Assembly: GCF_004123675.1 (NCBI RefSeq)
Contig: NZ_CP035417.1
Coordinates: 72,501-136,500 of the forward strand
Direction: 5' to 3'
Origin: Leisingera sp. NJS204
GTDB lineage: Bacteria; Pseudomonadota; Alphaproteobacteria; Rhodobacterales; Rhodobacteraceae
Length of the DNA: 64,000 bases
This document shows, piece after piece, positions 10,873-19,806 of this stretch (its first letter is position 1; each line of letters starts with the position of its first letter). The notes under the pieces were generated by a model. That model saw only the letters and a list, made by a program, of their open reading frames with translations, did not search any database and was not told the origin of the DNA. The position numbers were made by a program, and so were the translations under genes.

Positions 10873-11415
10873 TCAGGTCTTATGCAATTCCTTGGCGTGC
10901 AGCCATTCGGCATGCTTGGGGGCCTTCTTGGTCTTGGACCATTCTTCCAGCATTTCCCATTTCACCGAGTCCAGCTTCTTCAGCAACGCCTCTTCCTCGG
11001 GATCCGGACAGGCCAGTTCCACCCGGTGGCCGTTCGGGTCGAAGAAGTAGATCGAGTGGAAGATCGAGTGGTCTGTGACGCCCAGAACTTCGACACCGTT
11101 GGCCTCCAGATGCTCCTTGAACTGGATCAGGGTCTCGCGGTCTTTCACCTTGAAGGCGATATGCTGCACCCAGACCGGCGTGTTGCGGTCGCGGTCCATC
11201 TCCGGCTTGGTCGGCAGTTCAAAGAAGGCCAGAACGTTGCCGTTACCTGCATCCATGAAGATATGCATGTATGGGTCGGGTTCATGCGTTGATGGAACAT
11301 GGTCCTCGGCAATTGCCAGGACAAAGTCCATGTGCAGCATCTTGTTGTACCACTCTACCGTCTGTTTGGCGTCCTTGCAGCGGTAGGCGACGTGGTGGAT
11401 CTGTTCGATTTTCAA
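10873..11415 (-). CDS. VOC-family (glyoxalase/extradiol dioxygenase fold) protein
   Basis: The 180-residue protein has two beta-alpha-beta-beta-beta units. Candidate metal ligands are the His pair near the start (IHHVAY), H in VQHIAFKV and E in HRVELACP. Its overlap of 4 bases with the DUF2783 gene implies coupled translation. It is too short for 4-hydroxyphenylpyruvate dioxygenase. It may be a ring-cleaving or isomerising enzyme acting on the hydroxylated aromatic made by the adjacent FAD monooxygenase; that role is inference from context. Confidence 0.82.
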   Translation of the reverse strand: MKIEQIHHVAYRCKDAKQTVEWYNKMLHMDFVLAIAEDHVPSTHEPDPYMHIFMDAGNGNVLAFFELPTKPEMDRDRNTPVWVQHIAFKVKDRETLIQFKEHLEANGVEVLGVTDHSIFHSIYFFDPNGHRVELACPDPEEEALLKKLDSVKWEMLEEWSKTKKAPKHAEWLHAKELHKT

Positions 11416-11636
11416 GCGGTGTCCTCCCCAGGTTTCAGCGCGGCCGCGGCCAGCGCCTGTTTCAGGATCGCGCGTTTTCCAATGTGATTAGCCAGCACCA
11501 GCACCAGACGCGCATTCAGCGCATCGCTTTCGGCTTTGCTGAGGCCCTCATGCGCGGTCAGGAGATCTGCATAGAAATCGTCGGCGCGCTCGAGGTTGGC
11601 GGTCAGGATCAATTGGTCTTCGGTCATCTTGATCAC
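11412..11636 (-). CDS. DUF2783 domain protein
   Basis: A 74-residue, mostly helical, soluble protein lacking Cys. It overlaps both the FAD monooxygenase upstream and the VOC gene downstream by 4 bases (ATGA type), so the three are almost certainly made together. Proteins of this family are found next to flavin monooxygenases of aromatic degradation; a small partner or stabilising subunit is plausible but unproven. A second in-frame Met lies three codons in. Confidence 0.8.
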   Translation of the reverse strand: MIKMTEDQLILTANLERADDFYADLLTAHEGLSKAESDALNARLVLVLANHIGKRAILKQALAAAALKPGEDTA

Positions 11637-13243
11637 TCCTTGCCGATGGCCCGGCGGATTGCGTGCCGGAACTGGTTTTCGTCAAAGCCGGGGCGGCGGG
11701 CAGCAACATGCTGGTCCGGGCGGATCAGGTAAACACCGCTGTCATGCTTGCCCAGATACCGTTCCTTCAGCGCCAGCGTCTTGTCATCCTTGATGGAGAG
11801 CGCCAGCCGGGTGACTTCAATACCTTCTTCCTCGATCACATCGGGGGCATCGGCGTCGATGGTGAGCAGCACGAATTTATCTCCCAGCTTGTCTAGCAAG
11901 AATCCGTCGCCCAGCGGCACGTCGGGGCAGGAAGAGCCTGGGCGGGTACGCTCTGGCCCGTCCAGTGCATCTGCCGAATTCAGCGGCGAGCCGTCATAGG
12001 TGCATGGCACCGACAGGCGGCCCGAGTTCACCAGCGGACGGGCGAATTCAAACTGTTCGGACAGGTCCAGAACCGCGTCACGCAGCACCCGGCTCATCTC
12101 GGACTTGGGCGTGATGAAATCGGTGGAGCGCGATGAGTTCAGGATGTTTTCATCCGCACCGTGAACCCGCTCGGTGTCATAGCTGTCCAGCAGGCTTTCC
12201 GGCGCGGTGCCGTCGATCACCATCTGCAACTTCCAGCACAGGTTGTCGGTGTCCTGAATGCCGGAGTTCGCACCGCGGGCCCCAAAGGGCGAGACCTGAT
12301 GCGCGGCATCGCCGGCAAACAGCACCCGGCCATGGCGGAATTGCTCCATCCGGCGGCATTGGAATGTGTAGATCGACACCCACTCCAGCTCGAACTTCAC
12401 GTCCTCCCCCAGCATCGCCTTGAGGCGCGGGATCACGTTTTCCGGGCGTTTCTCGCGCTCCTTGTCGATATCCCATCCCAATTGCAGATCAATCCGCCAG
12501 ACACCGTCCGGTTGCTTGTGCAAAAGCGCCGACTGTCCTTTGTTGAATGGCGGGTCGAACCAGAACCAGCGTTCGGTCGGAAAATCCGCCTCCATAATTA
12601 CATCGGCGATCAGGAAGTTGTCCTCGAACACCCGGCCGACGAAGTCCAGCCCCAGCATCCGCCGGGTCGGAGAGCCTGCGCCGTCGCAGGCGATCAGCCA
12701 ATCGGCCTCCAGGTTATAGGAGTCTTCGGGCGTGTCGATTTCCAATGTCACATGGCTGGGATGAGTGCCGATGGCCGAAACCTTGTTGCGGCCGCGGATT
12801 TCGAGTGGTGCGCCCTGCTGCTGCAGCTCGCGAACCCGGTTCACCAGGTATTCCTCAAAGTAATACTGCTGCAGATTGATGAAGGCGGGGCGTTTGTGGC
12901 CTTCCTCCGGCAGCAGATTGAAGTCATAGACCTGACGTTCGTCAAAGAACACCTTGCCGGCATTCCACTGCACGCCCTTGTCCACCATCGGCTGGCCGCA
13001 GCCCAACCGGTCGAGGATCTCCAGGGGCCGCTTGGCAAAGCAGATCGCCCGGGAGCCGAAGCTCACCTTGTCGTTGTCATCCAGAATCACCACTTCGGTG
13101 CCGGCTTGCGCCAGGTCTATGGCGGCAGCCAGGCCGATTGGGCCTGCCCCGATCACCACCACCTTGCGGCGCACGGGGGCAGGGGCGTCCTGATCCGCGT
13201 GGCGCGCATAGGGGTACAACGGGACTTCAAAGATCTTGTTCAT
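11633..13243 (-). CDS. FAD-dependent aromatic-ring hydroxylase (MhpA/PheA type)
   Basis: This 536-residue class A flavoprotein monooxygenase has the GxGxxG dinucleotide motif VIGAGPIGLAAA (residues ~30-41). A middle DG motif (IACDGAGSPTRRMLG, ~186-200) and the second FAD motif GRVLFAGDAAHQVSPFGARG (~315) follow, with a thioredoxin-like C-terminal domain. Such enzymes hydroxylate phenolic rings with NAD(P)H and O2. Being next to hmgA-fahA-maiA, it probably makes homogentisate or a related hydroquinone from a hydroxyphenyl acid; the exact substrate is not known. AGGAGA precedes the start. Confidence 0.88.
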   Translation of the reverse strand: MNKIFEVPLYPYARHADQDAPAPVRRKVVVIGAGPIGLAAAIDLAQAGTEVVILDDNDKVSFGSRAICFAKRPLEILDRLGCGQPMVDKGVQWNAGKVFFDERQVYDFNLLPEEGHKRPAFINLQQYYFEEYLVNRVRELQQQGAPLEIRGRNKVSAIGTHPSHVTLEIDTPEDSYNLEADWLIACDGAGSPTRRMLGLDFVGRVFEDNFLIADVIMEADFPTERWFWFDPPFNKGQSALLHKQPDGVWRIDLQLGWDIDKEREKRPENVIPRLKAMLGEDVKFELEWVSIYTFQCRRMEQFRHGRVLFAGDAAHQVSPFGARGANSGIQDTDNLCWKLQMVIDGTAPESLLDSYDTERVHGADENILNSSRSTDFITPKSEMSRVLRDAVLDLSEQFEFARPLVNSGRLSVPCTYDGSPLNSADALDGPERTRPGSSCPDVPLGDGFLLDKLGDKFVLLTIDADAPDVIEEEGIEVTRLALSIKDDKTLALKERYLGKHDSGVYLIRPDQHVAARRPGFDENQFRHAIRRAIGKE

Positions 13244-13392
13244 CAGGTCTCCTCCCTAATTCGGGTGCCGTCAGGCACAGCTTTACCGCTTCCCGGCGTG
13301 GGCAGCCGAGAGGATGGTCTAGCGTCTCACAGGTTCTGCCGGGGCGACACGATCTGGATCAAACCGCCCCGGTTGCAATTCCTGGCCGGGGC

Positions 13393-14343
13393 TCAGCCCT
13401 GCAGGGCCTCCCACATCTCCAGATCGCGCTGGGCGGTCCAAATACGCGGGGTGTCGATGCCGCGGGCCTCGTCATAGGCGCGGGCGACGTTGAAAGGCAG
13501 GCAATGCTCGTAGATCGCATAATCCGAGAACTTCGGGTCGCACTCGGCACGCACGGCGTCCCAGGCCTCTTTCAGGGTGCCATTGCGGGCGGCTACCTTG
13601 GCGGCGGGACGGTACGTGCTCTCGACAAAGCCGCGGGTGTTTTCGATTGCGGCATTCACCATGTCCTTGCCAACCAGCGCGTCGCCGCGGCCAGGTGCGA
13701 TGGCGTCCACGTCGAATGACTTGATGTTGTCCAGCGTATCGCCCCAGTCGCTGAAGTGGCCGTCACCGCAGTAGCAGGCGGAGTGGTATTCCACGATGTC
13801 ACCGGTGAACATAACGTTCTGATCCGGCACATGGATCACGATGTCGCCTGCGGTATGGGCCCGGCCCAGGTGCATCAGATCGACCCGCCGGTTGCCAAGA
13901 TACACGGTCATATCGTCGGAAAAAGTCGTGGTCGGCCAGGTCAGGCCCGGAATGCTTTCATGGCCTTCGAACAGCCGCGGGAAGCGCTGGAACTCGCTGT
14001 CCCAGTCTTCCTGGCCGCGTTCCACCACCATGGCACGGGCCGCATCGCCCATGATGACCTGCTGCGCGCCAAATGCCGAGGCGCCCAGAACCCGCACCGC
14101 GTGGTAATGGGTCAGTGCCACATGGGTAATCGGCTTGTCGGTCACTGACCGAACGCATTCGATCACCTTGTTCGCCAGCCGCGGGGTGGCCTGTGCCTCA
14201 ATAATCATCACGCTGTCGTCGCCGATGATCACACCGGAGTTGGGATCTCCCTCGGCGGTGAAAGCATAGAGGCCTTCGCCAATCTCATCAAAGGTGATTT
14301 TCTTTTCGGTCATGTCCCCTTGGGACGCAAAAGCTTTTGCCAT
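13393..14343 (-). CDS. Metallo-beta-lactamase-fold hydrolase with altered metal site
   Basis: The 316-residue protein has the MBL fold, with later ligand regions HTAGDIVIHV and FTGDIVEYH. The core motif reads THYHAVR at about residues 78-84 where the family norm is HxHxDH, so the Asp-His pair of the second metal site is Val-Arg. The start was kept at 14343 because AAGGAAG precedes it; MTEKK eleven codons in is an alternative. It follows fahA by 11 bases. A role in hydrolysing a thioester or lactone from the aromatic pathway is a guess. Confidence 0.85.
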   Translation of the reverse strand: MAKAFASQGDMTEKKITFDEIGEGLYAFTAEGDPNSGVIIGDDSVMIIEAQATPRLANKVIECVRSVTDKPITHVALTHYHAVRVLGASAFGAQQVIMGDAARAMVVERGQEDWDSEFQRFPRLFEGHESIPGLTWPTTTFSDDMTVYLGNRRVDLMHLGRAHTAGDIVIHVPDQNVMFTGDIVEYHSACYCGDGHFSDWGDTLDNIKSFDVDAIAPGRGDALVGKDMVNAAIENTRGFVESTYRPAAKVAARNGTLKEAWDAVRAECDPKFSDYAIYEHCLPFNVARAYDEARGIDTPRIWTAQRDLEMWEALQG

Positions 14344-14354
14344 GGTGGTCTTCC

Positions 14355-15611
14355 TTATCTTGCGTAGGGGTCTTCAAGGGCGGCCAGAACGGTGCCGGTG
14401 CAGTCGCCGAACCCGATGGAATAGCCGTCGCCCTTTGCCGCGCCCCGCAGGGTCAGCGTGTCGCCATCGGCAATGAAGGAGCGCTCTTCGCCACTGTCCA
14501 GCGTCAGTGGTTCCTTGCCGCCCCAGCTCAACTCCAGCAACGAGCCGCGGCTTTCCTTGCTTGGGCCGGAGATGGTGCCGGACCCCAAAAGGTCGCCTGC
14601 ATTCATCGGGCAGCCCGAGGTGGTGTGATGTGCCAGCTGCTGCGCGGCGGAGTAGTACATTTCCTTGTAGTTGGTTCGCGCGATGGTGGTCGCCTCTTTG
14701 CCTTCCGGCGCCATGGTGACTTCCAGGTCGATGTCATAGAGCATCGGCCCGCAGTCCTTCAGGTGGTCCAGCAGCTCCACCTCGCGCTCGGGCGTGTCGC
14801 AGCGGAACGGCTCCAGTGCTGCTTTGGTCACGATCCAGGGGCTGATCGAATTGGCGGTCGCCTTTGCCTGGAACGGCCCCAGCGGCTGGTATTCCCAGGC
14901 CTGAATGTCGCGCGCCGACCAATCGTTCAGCAGCACATAGCCAAAGATATGGTCATCGGCCTCTTGCACAGTAATCGGACCGTCCGAAGGCGTGCCGACA
15001 ATGGCGCCCATCTCCAGTTCGATATCGAACCGCGCGCAGGGGGCCCAGCGGGGGGCTGCATCATTGGGGCCTTTCAGCTGTCCCCAGGGGCGGCGCACTT
15101 CGGTGCCGGAGACCACCACAGAGGATGCCCGTCCGTTATAGCCGATCGGGATGTGCAGCCAGTTCGGCGGCAGCGCGTTTTCCGGGCCGCGAAACATTGT
15201 GCCAACGTTGAAGGCGTGGTTTTTGCCGGCATAGAAGTCGGTGTATTCGCTGACTGCAAAGGGCATGTGCAGCTCGGCATCCACAGCGGAGACCAGCAGG
15301 GCTTCCACCTTTTCCTGTTCGGCAGCGCCGTCGGAAAGCAGCGCAGTCAGCCGTTCACGCAGTGCGGCCCATACTGCGGGGCCTTCTTCCATCAGGTCGT
15401 TCCAATAGGGCACGTCGAACAGCGGCGCATCGCCCAGCTGGATCAGCCCGGTCTCTTCGGCGGCCTGCATGTCCAGGATCATGCCGCCAATGGCCACGCC
15501 GCAGCGCGGGTCATCGCCCTCAACAGAGAACACGCCATATGGCAGGTTGTTCAGCGGGAACGGGTGGGCCGCGTCATTGGCCGAGGCCACCCAGGATTTC
15601 AGCAGAGGCAT
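14355..15611 (-). CDS. fahA: Fumarylacetoacetase
   Basis: This 418-residue enzyme splits fumarylacetoacetate into fumarate and acetoacetate, the last step of homogentisate breakdown. The N-terminal SH3-like domain (to ~110) and the FAH core are complete. Metal and catalytic residues are visible in SEYTDFYAGKNHAFNVG (~121-137), FDIELEMG (~197) and LLNDWSARDIQ (~229). It lies between hmgA and the MBL gene on the same strand. Confidence 0.96.
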   Translation of the reverse strand: MPLLKSWVASANDAAHPFPLNNLPYGVFSVEGDDPRCGVAIGGMILDMQAAEETGLIQLGDAPLFDVPYWNDLMEEGPAVWAALRERLTALLSDGAAEQEKVEALLVSAVDAELHMPFAVSEYTDFYAGKNHAFNVGTMFRGPENALPPNWLHIPIGYNGRASSVVVSGTEVRRPWGQLKGPNDAAPRWAPCARFDIELEMGAIVGTPSDGPITVQEADDHIFGYVLLNDWSARDIQAWEYQPLGPFQAKATANSISPWIVTKAALEPFRCDTPEREVELLDHLKDCGPMLYDIDLEVTMAPEGKEATTIARTNYKEMYYSAAQQLAHHTTSGCPMNAGDLLGSGTISGPSKESRGSLLELSWGGKEPLTLDSGEERSFIADGDTLTLRGAAKGDGYSIGFGDCTGTVLAALEDPYAR

Positions 15612-15691
15612 GGTGTCTCCAGTTTCCGGATCCGAAGATCCTTTTCATCTTTCCGGAAGTACTCCGGGGGTGAATGGGCCGGTCAGGCCCA

Positions 15692-15710
15692 GAGGGGGCA
15701 GCGCCCCCTC
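15692..15710 (-). terminator. Strong hairpin between hmgA and fahA
   Basis: A perfect 8-bp stem GAGGGGGC-AGC-GCCCCCTC lies 8 bases after the hmgA stop. No T-run follows on the minus strand, so it may stabilise the hmgA 3' end or attenuate readthrough instead of fully terminating. Confidence 0.45.
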
Positions 15711-15717
15711 ACCATAT

Positions 15718-17073
15718 TCATTTCAGGCCGGGCGTGCCGTCGAATTTCTTTTCGATGTCGTTCCAGCAGTCGATGTAGTCATCCTGCAGCGGCGCTTCCT
15801 TGGCAGCAAAGGCAGTCAGATGTTGCGGGAAGCGGGTCTCGAACATGAAGGACATGGTGTTCTCCAGCTTTTCAGGGCCGAGGTTGGAATTCGACGCGCC
15901 CTCGAATGCGTTTTTGTCCGGCCCGTGCGGCAGCATCATGTTGTGCAACGACATGCCGCCTGGAACAAATCCCTGCGGCTTAGCGTCATACTGGCCATAG
16001 ATGTTGCCCATCAGCTCCGACATGATGTTCTTGTGATACCATGGCGGGCGGAAGGTATTCTCCGCCACCATCCAGCGCTCGCGGAACAGCACAAAGTCGA
16101 TATTGGCAGTGCCCGGAACGCCCGAAGGAGCGGTCAGAACAGTGAAAATCGACGGATCCGGGTGATCGAACAGGATCGCCCCAACCGGGCAGTAGGTGGT
16201 CAGATCGTATTTGAAAGGCGCATAGTTTCCGTGCCAGGCAACCACATCCAGCGGCGAATGGCCGATTTTGGTCTCGTGAAACTGGCCGCACCATTTGATG
16301 GTTACGGTCGAGGGGGCTTCACGATCTTCAAACGCTGCCACCGGCGCCCTGAAGTCGCGCGGGTTGGCCATGCAATTGGCGCCGATCGGGCCGCGGCCCG
16401 GCAGTTCGAATTTCTGGCCGTAGTTCTCGCAGACAAAGCCGCGGCAGGGGCCTTCCAGCACCTCAACACGGTACACCAGCCCGCGCGGAATGATGGCAAT
16501 CTCCTGCGGCGCGAGATCGATGATGCCCAGTTCTGTCGTAAAACGCAGCCTGCCTTCCTGAGGCACTACCAGCAGTTCGGAATCAGCGGAAAAGAAGTAG
16601 CTGTCCACCATCGACTCGGTGACCAGATAGATGTGGCTGGCCATGCCTACTTGCGTGTTCACGTCTCCCGCGGTGGTCATGGTGCGCATGCCGGTGAGCC
16701 AGGTCATGCCCTGATCTGAATGCGGCACCGGATCCCAGCGGTACTGGCCCAGCGAGATCACGTCCGGGTCAACGTAAGGCGCGGATTTCCAAAGCGGCAG
16801 GTCGATTTTCTCATAGCGGTGCGAGTGCTTTACCGACGGGCGGATCCGGTAGCACCAGGTCCGTTCCGGCGGGTCGGCGGTAAAGGCGGTGCCGCTCAGC
16901 TGTTCGCCGTAAAGGCCATAGTTGCACTTTTGCGGACTGTTCATACCCTGCGGCAGCGCACCGGGCAGCGCCTCACTTTCAAAGTCATTGGCAAAACCGG
17001 GCATGTAGCCCTCGTTCGGCCCCTGAAGAGAGGGGGCCTGGATCATTTCATGGGGATCGGCGGGCCGATTCAT
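15718..17073 (-). CDS. hmgA: Homogentisate 1,2-dioxygenase
   Basis: This 451-residue, full-length Fe(II) ring-cleaving enzyme opens homogentisate to maleylacetoacetate. The cupin core and the iron ligands are present: His and Glu in [14 protein letters not shown] (about residues 343-356) and His in [13 protein letters not shown] (about 381-393). It is the first gene of the minus-strand cluster and is read away from the marR gene, with 71 bases between the two starts. Regulation by that MarR protein is likely. Confidence 0.97.
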   Translation of the reverse strand: MNRPADPHEMIQAPSLQGPNEGYMPGFANDFESEALPGALPQGMNSPQKCNYGLYGEQLSGTAFTADPPERTWCYRIRPSVKHSHRYEKIDLPLWKSAPYVDPDVISLGQYRWDPVPHSDQGMTWLTGMRTMTTAGDVNTQVGMASHIYLVTESMVDSYFFSADSELLVVPQEGRLRFTTELGIIDLAPQEIAIIPRGLVYRVEVLEGPCRGFVCENYGQKFELPGRGPIGANCMANPRDFRAPVAAFEDREAPSTVTIKWCGQFHETKIGHSPLDVVAWHGNYAPFKYDLTTYCPVGAILFDHPDPSIFTVLTAPSGVPGTANIDFVLFRERWMVAENTFRPPWYHKNIMSELMGNIYGQYDAKPQGFVPGGMSLHNMMLPHGPDKNAFEGASNSNLGPEKLENTMSFMFETRFPQHLTAFAAKEAPLQDDYIDCWNDIEKKFDGTPGLK

Positions 17074-17105
17074 CGCGCGTTTCTCCTCTTGCTGCTTGCG
17101 GAATA

Positions 17106-17125
17106 TTAGTTGTTTTTGTAACTAA
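17106..17125. promoter_or_regulatory. Candidate MarR operator between hmgA and marR
   Basis: The inverted repeat TTAGTT-N8-AACTAA lies in the 71-base divergent space. The spacing of arm centres and its position upstream of both starts suit a MarR-family dimer. Assignment is inference. Confidence 0.5.
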
Positions 17126-17144
17126 CAAGGGAGAGGGGAGCAAA

Positions 17145-17585
17145 ATGAACGAAAAAGATGATTTTGCCTTGCAGGATTTCCTGCCGTATCTGTTGAACCG
17201 GGCGGCTGAGGAAAGCTCGCTGGGTTTCCAAAAACACTACAAAAACCGCTATGGAATGCTGCGCACAGAGTGGAGGGTGCTGTTCCACCTGGGCAACTAC
17301 GGTGAGATGACCGCCAAGGAAATCGGTACGCGGGCAAAGATCCACAAGACCAAAATCAGCCGCGCCGTGGCCAAACTATCGGAAAAGCGGTTTGTGACCC
17401 GCACCCGCGATGAAAATGACCGGCGGGCCGAACATTTGACCCTGACTGCCGCTGGGGAGGCCGCCTATAAAGATCTGCGCGAACATGCGTTGCAGTTCGA
17501 CACCGGCATCTGCGCCCGGTTCACCACCGGCGAAGTTGCAATTTTGCGGTACATGCTGCGCAATTTAGCAGAGATAGACCCATAG
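17145..17585 (+). CDS. MarR-family transcriptional regulator
   Basis: The 146-residue protein has a winged helix-turn-helix (MTAKEIGTRAKIHKTKISRAVAKL, residues ~55-77, with the wing at RTRDENDRRAEHLTLT). It is the expected local regulator of the homogentisate operon read divergently from it, probably a repressor released by a pathway intermediate, as for HpaR/HmgR-like proteins. GGAGAGGGGAG precedes the start. Confidence 0.9.
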   Translation: MNEKDDFALQDFLPYLLNRAAEESSLGFQKHYKNRYGMLRTEWRVLFHLGNYGEMTAKEIGTRAKIHKTKISRAVAKLSEKRFVTRTRDENDRRAEHLTLTAAGEAAYKDLREHALQFDTGICARFTTGEVAILRYMLRNLAEIDP

Positions 17586-17636
17586 ACATCGGCGCCTGGA
17601 ATACCCAAGTAAGGCGGCGGTATTGAAGGTGAAAAC

Positions 17637-18869
17637 ATGATACAGATTGATGTCAATTCCGGACCGTTGATTGCCTGGCTGATGGAGCAGGGGCTTCAAG
17701 GCGCGCAGCAGCAGGATCTTTTGCAGGGATATTGCCAGCGTCTGGTCGATGCCGGAGTGCCGCTGTGGCGGTTCCACCTGGCACAGCGCGCCTTCCACCC
17801 GAAGTTCGGTGGTCTCGGCTTCAATTGGACCCGCACCGACGGCATCAGCCACGAGCACTACGAATACCGCGAGTCCCCGCGCGAGGAATGGCTGCGCAGC
17901 CCGTTCTTCCATATTCTGGAGCACAATCTGGAAGAGTTCCGGGAAAGGATCGAAGACAGTGCCCCGGCAGAATTTCCGCTGTTGCCTGAATTGCGGGAGC
18001 GCGGGGCGACCGATTACTTCGCCAAAGGCGTGCGGTTTGCACCGCCCGAAGCGGGTCCGAACGATCCGCGCCATCCGCAGGAAGGCATGCTGGTTTCCTG
18101 GTCATCAGACCGGCCCGGCGGGTTCAGCAACCGCGAGCTGGATCTGATCCGTACCACGCTGCCGCATCTGGGGCTGGCGCTGAAATCCTCTTCCAACCGG
18201 CAGATGGCCAGTGATCTTTTGCAGGTCTATCTGGGCCGCGATGCGGGCCGCCGGGTTTTGTCAGGCGAAATTCAACGCGGTTCCTCGCAGCAGATCGATG
18301 CTGTGCTCTGCCTGTTTGACCTTAAGGGCTTTACCCAGCTGGCGGAACGGCTGCCCGGAACCGAGCTGATCGAGATGCTGAACGGCTATTTCGGCCTGGC
18401 GGTGGAAACCATCCAGGCGCATGGCGGCAATATCCTCAAGTTCATGGGCGACGGCATGCTGACCATGTTCAACCTCGGCAGTATCGAGGAGGACGCCCAT
18501 GCGGCCCTTGCGGCGGCCAATGAACTGTGCGGCAAAGTGCGTGCCTTCAACTCCGAGCGCGAAGAGCGGGGACTGCCCACCGCGGGCTTTACCCTGGCGC
18601 TGCACGCGGGAACCATCCTTTACGGTAATATCGGTGCAGAGAACCGGCTTGATTTCACCGTCATCGGCCAGGCGGTGAACCAGACCGCCCGGATCGCGGG
18701 GATGCACCGTTCGGTCGGCCAAAGCATCATCATGTCCGAAGACGTGCAGAAGGCGGCCAAAGGCACCAACCACGATCTGGTGTCGCTGGGCCGCTACATG
18801 CTGCGCGGAGTGGCCGAGCCGATTGAGCTTTACACCATTTACCGCGGCAATTGCGGCTGCGATGGCTAA
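17637..18869 (+). CDS. Class III adenylate/guanylate cyclase
   Basis: The 410-residue protein has a C-terminal cyclase domain (about 215-385). The metal-binding Asp residues appear in CLFDLKGFTQL and FMGDGML, and the transition-state Asn/Arg in VNQTARIAGM. The Asp in LDFTVIGQ at the purine-selecting region favours ATP. The N-terminal ~200 residues have no membrane segment and are of a type seen repeatedly before alphaproteobacterial cyclases; I cannot name a ligand. It starts 50 bases after marR but belongs to no clear operon. Confidence 0.9.
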   Translation: MIQIDVNSGPLIAWLMEQGLQGAQQQDLLQGYCQRLVDAGVPLWRFHLAQRAFHPKFGGLGFNWTRTDGISHEHYEYRESPREEWLRSPFFHILEHNLEEFRERIEDSAPAEFPLLPELRERGATDYFAKGVRFAPPEAGPNDPRHPQEGMLVSWSSDRPGGFSNRELDLIRTTLPHLGLALKSSSNRQMASDLLQVYLGRDAGRRVLSGEIQRGSSQQIDAVLCLFDLKGFTQLAERLPGTELIEMLNGYFGLAVETIQAHGGNILKFMGDGMLTMFNLGSIEEDAHAALAAANELCGKVRAFNSEREERGLPTAGFTLALHAGTILYGNIGAENRLDFTVIGQAVNQTARIAGMHRSVGQSIIMSEDVQKAAKGTNHDLVSLGRYMLRGVAEPIELYTIYRGNCGCDG

Positions 18870-18886
18870 ACCGCCGCGGGGCAGGA

Positions 18887-19696
18887 TCAGATACTGATCT
18901 CGACCCCCGGCAGGTTCACTTCCTTCATCATGTCGCGCAGCTCCTGCCGGGCGGCGATGTTGGAAATGTTCAGCTGCTTGACGCCGATATCCTTGAGATC
19001 CAGCAGCGTCAGCCCGCGCGGGAACAACTCGCGGAAAATCACCCGCTCGGAAAAGCCCGGTGCGACCCGGAAGCCGATCCGCTTGGACAGCATATTGATG
19101 GCGCGCTCCATCTTTTCCTTGTTGACCATGCGCTGTGTGCCGACGCGGTTGCGGATCACGATCCAGTCGATCGGCTTGAGCCCCGCCTGCGCCCGCAGCT
19201 GACGGGCGTTCCAGACCATTTCCGAGTAGACGGACGGCCCGGTAATCGCCTCACCCTTCTGGTCCACATGCGCCAGCAGGTCGAAATCGACAAAACTGTC
19301 ATTCAAGGGCGTGATCAGCGTGTCAGCCAGCGAATGCGCCACCTGGCTGAGACGCGTGTGCGAGCCGGGGCAGTCGATCAGGATGAAGTCATGGCCAGGC
19401 TCCAGCGCCGAGACCGCCGCTGACAGCCGGTGGTCATAGATGTTTTCCCCCGGCTGCAAGCTATCCGGATCAATCTCCGGCAGTTCGTGCATTCCCACCA
19501 TCGGCAGGTCCAGCCCTGCCTTCGCGCAGAAATCCTTGCGGTTCTCCAGATACCGCCCCATCGAGCGCTGCCGCAAGTCCAGGTCAAGCGCCGCCACCTT
19601 GTGCCCAAGCCGGGCCAAGGTGGTAGCAACATGCATGGACACAGTGGATTTTCCCGCGCCGCCCTTCTCGTTGCCGACGACAATAATATGCGCCAT
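18887..19696 (-). CDS. mipZ: MipZ-type division-plane positioning ATPase (ParA family)
   Basis: This 269-residue ATPase has the deviant Walker A GNEKGGAGKST (residues 8-18) and Walker B FILIDCPGS. A long C-terminal region is typical of MipZ and distinguishes it from plasmid ParA. MipZ binds ParB near the origin and blocks FtsZ assembly away from midcell in alphaproteobacteria. It is convergent with the cyclase gene and downstream of the helicase gene start on the same strand. Confidence 0.9.
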   Translation of the reverse strand: MAHIIVVGNEKGGAGKSTVSMHVATTLARLGHKVAALDLDLRQRSMGRYLENRKDFCAKAGLDLPMVGMHELPEIDPDSLQPGENIYDHRLSAAVSALEPGHDFILIDCPGSHTRLSQVAHSLADTLITPLNDSFVDFDLLAHVDQKGEAITGPSVYSEMVWNARQLRAQAGLKPIDWIVIRNRVGTQRMVNKEKMERAINMLSKRIGFRVAPGFSERVIFRELFPRGLTLLDLKDIGVKQLNISNIAARQELRDMMKEVNLPGVEISI

Positions 19697-19806
19697 GTAC
19701 AGGTCCCTTCGCTCGTGCCTTTGGCACGCTTTTATCTTTGCGCCCCTGTATAGGCTCTGGATTCGGTCAAGAAAAGCGGTCTGCGCGGGCTGGTAAACTT
19801 AGTGTA

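Noticed and set aside
12161-13477. A 438-codon plus-strand frame
   Set aside because: Antisense to the FAD monooxygenase, no recognisable domain, no ribosome-binding site.
19714-19728. CGTGCC-TTT-GGCACG followed by CTTTT, terminator-like on the plus strand
   Set aside because: No plus-strand gene ends nearby; it lies in the minus-strand leader of mipZ and is probably an incidental leader hairpin.
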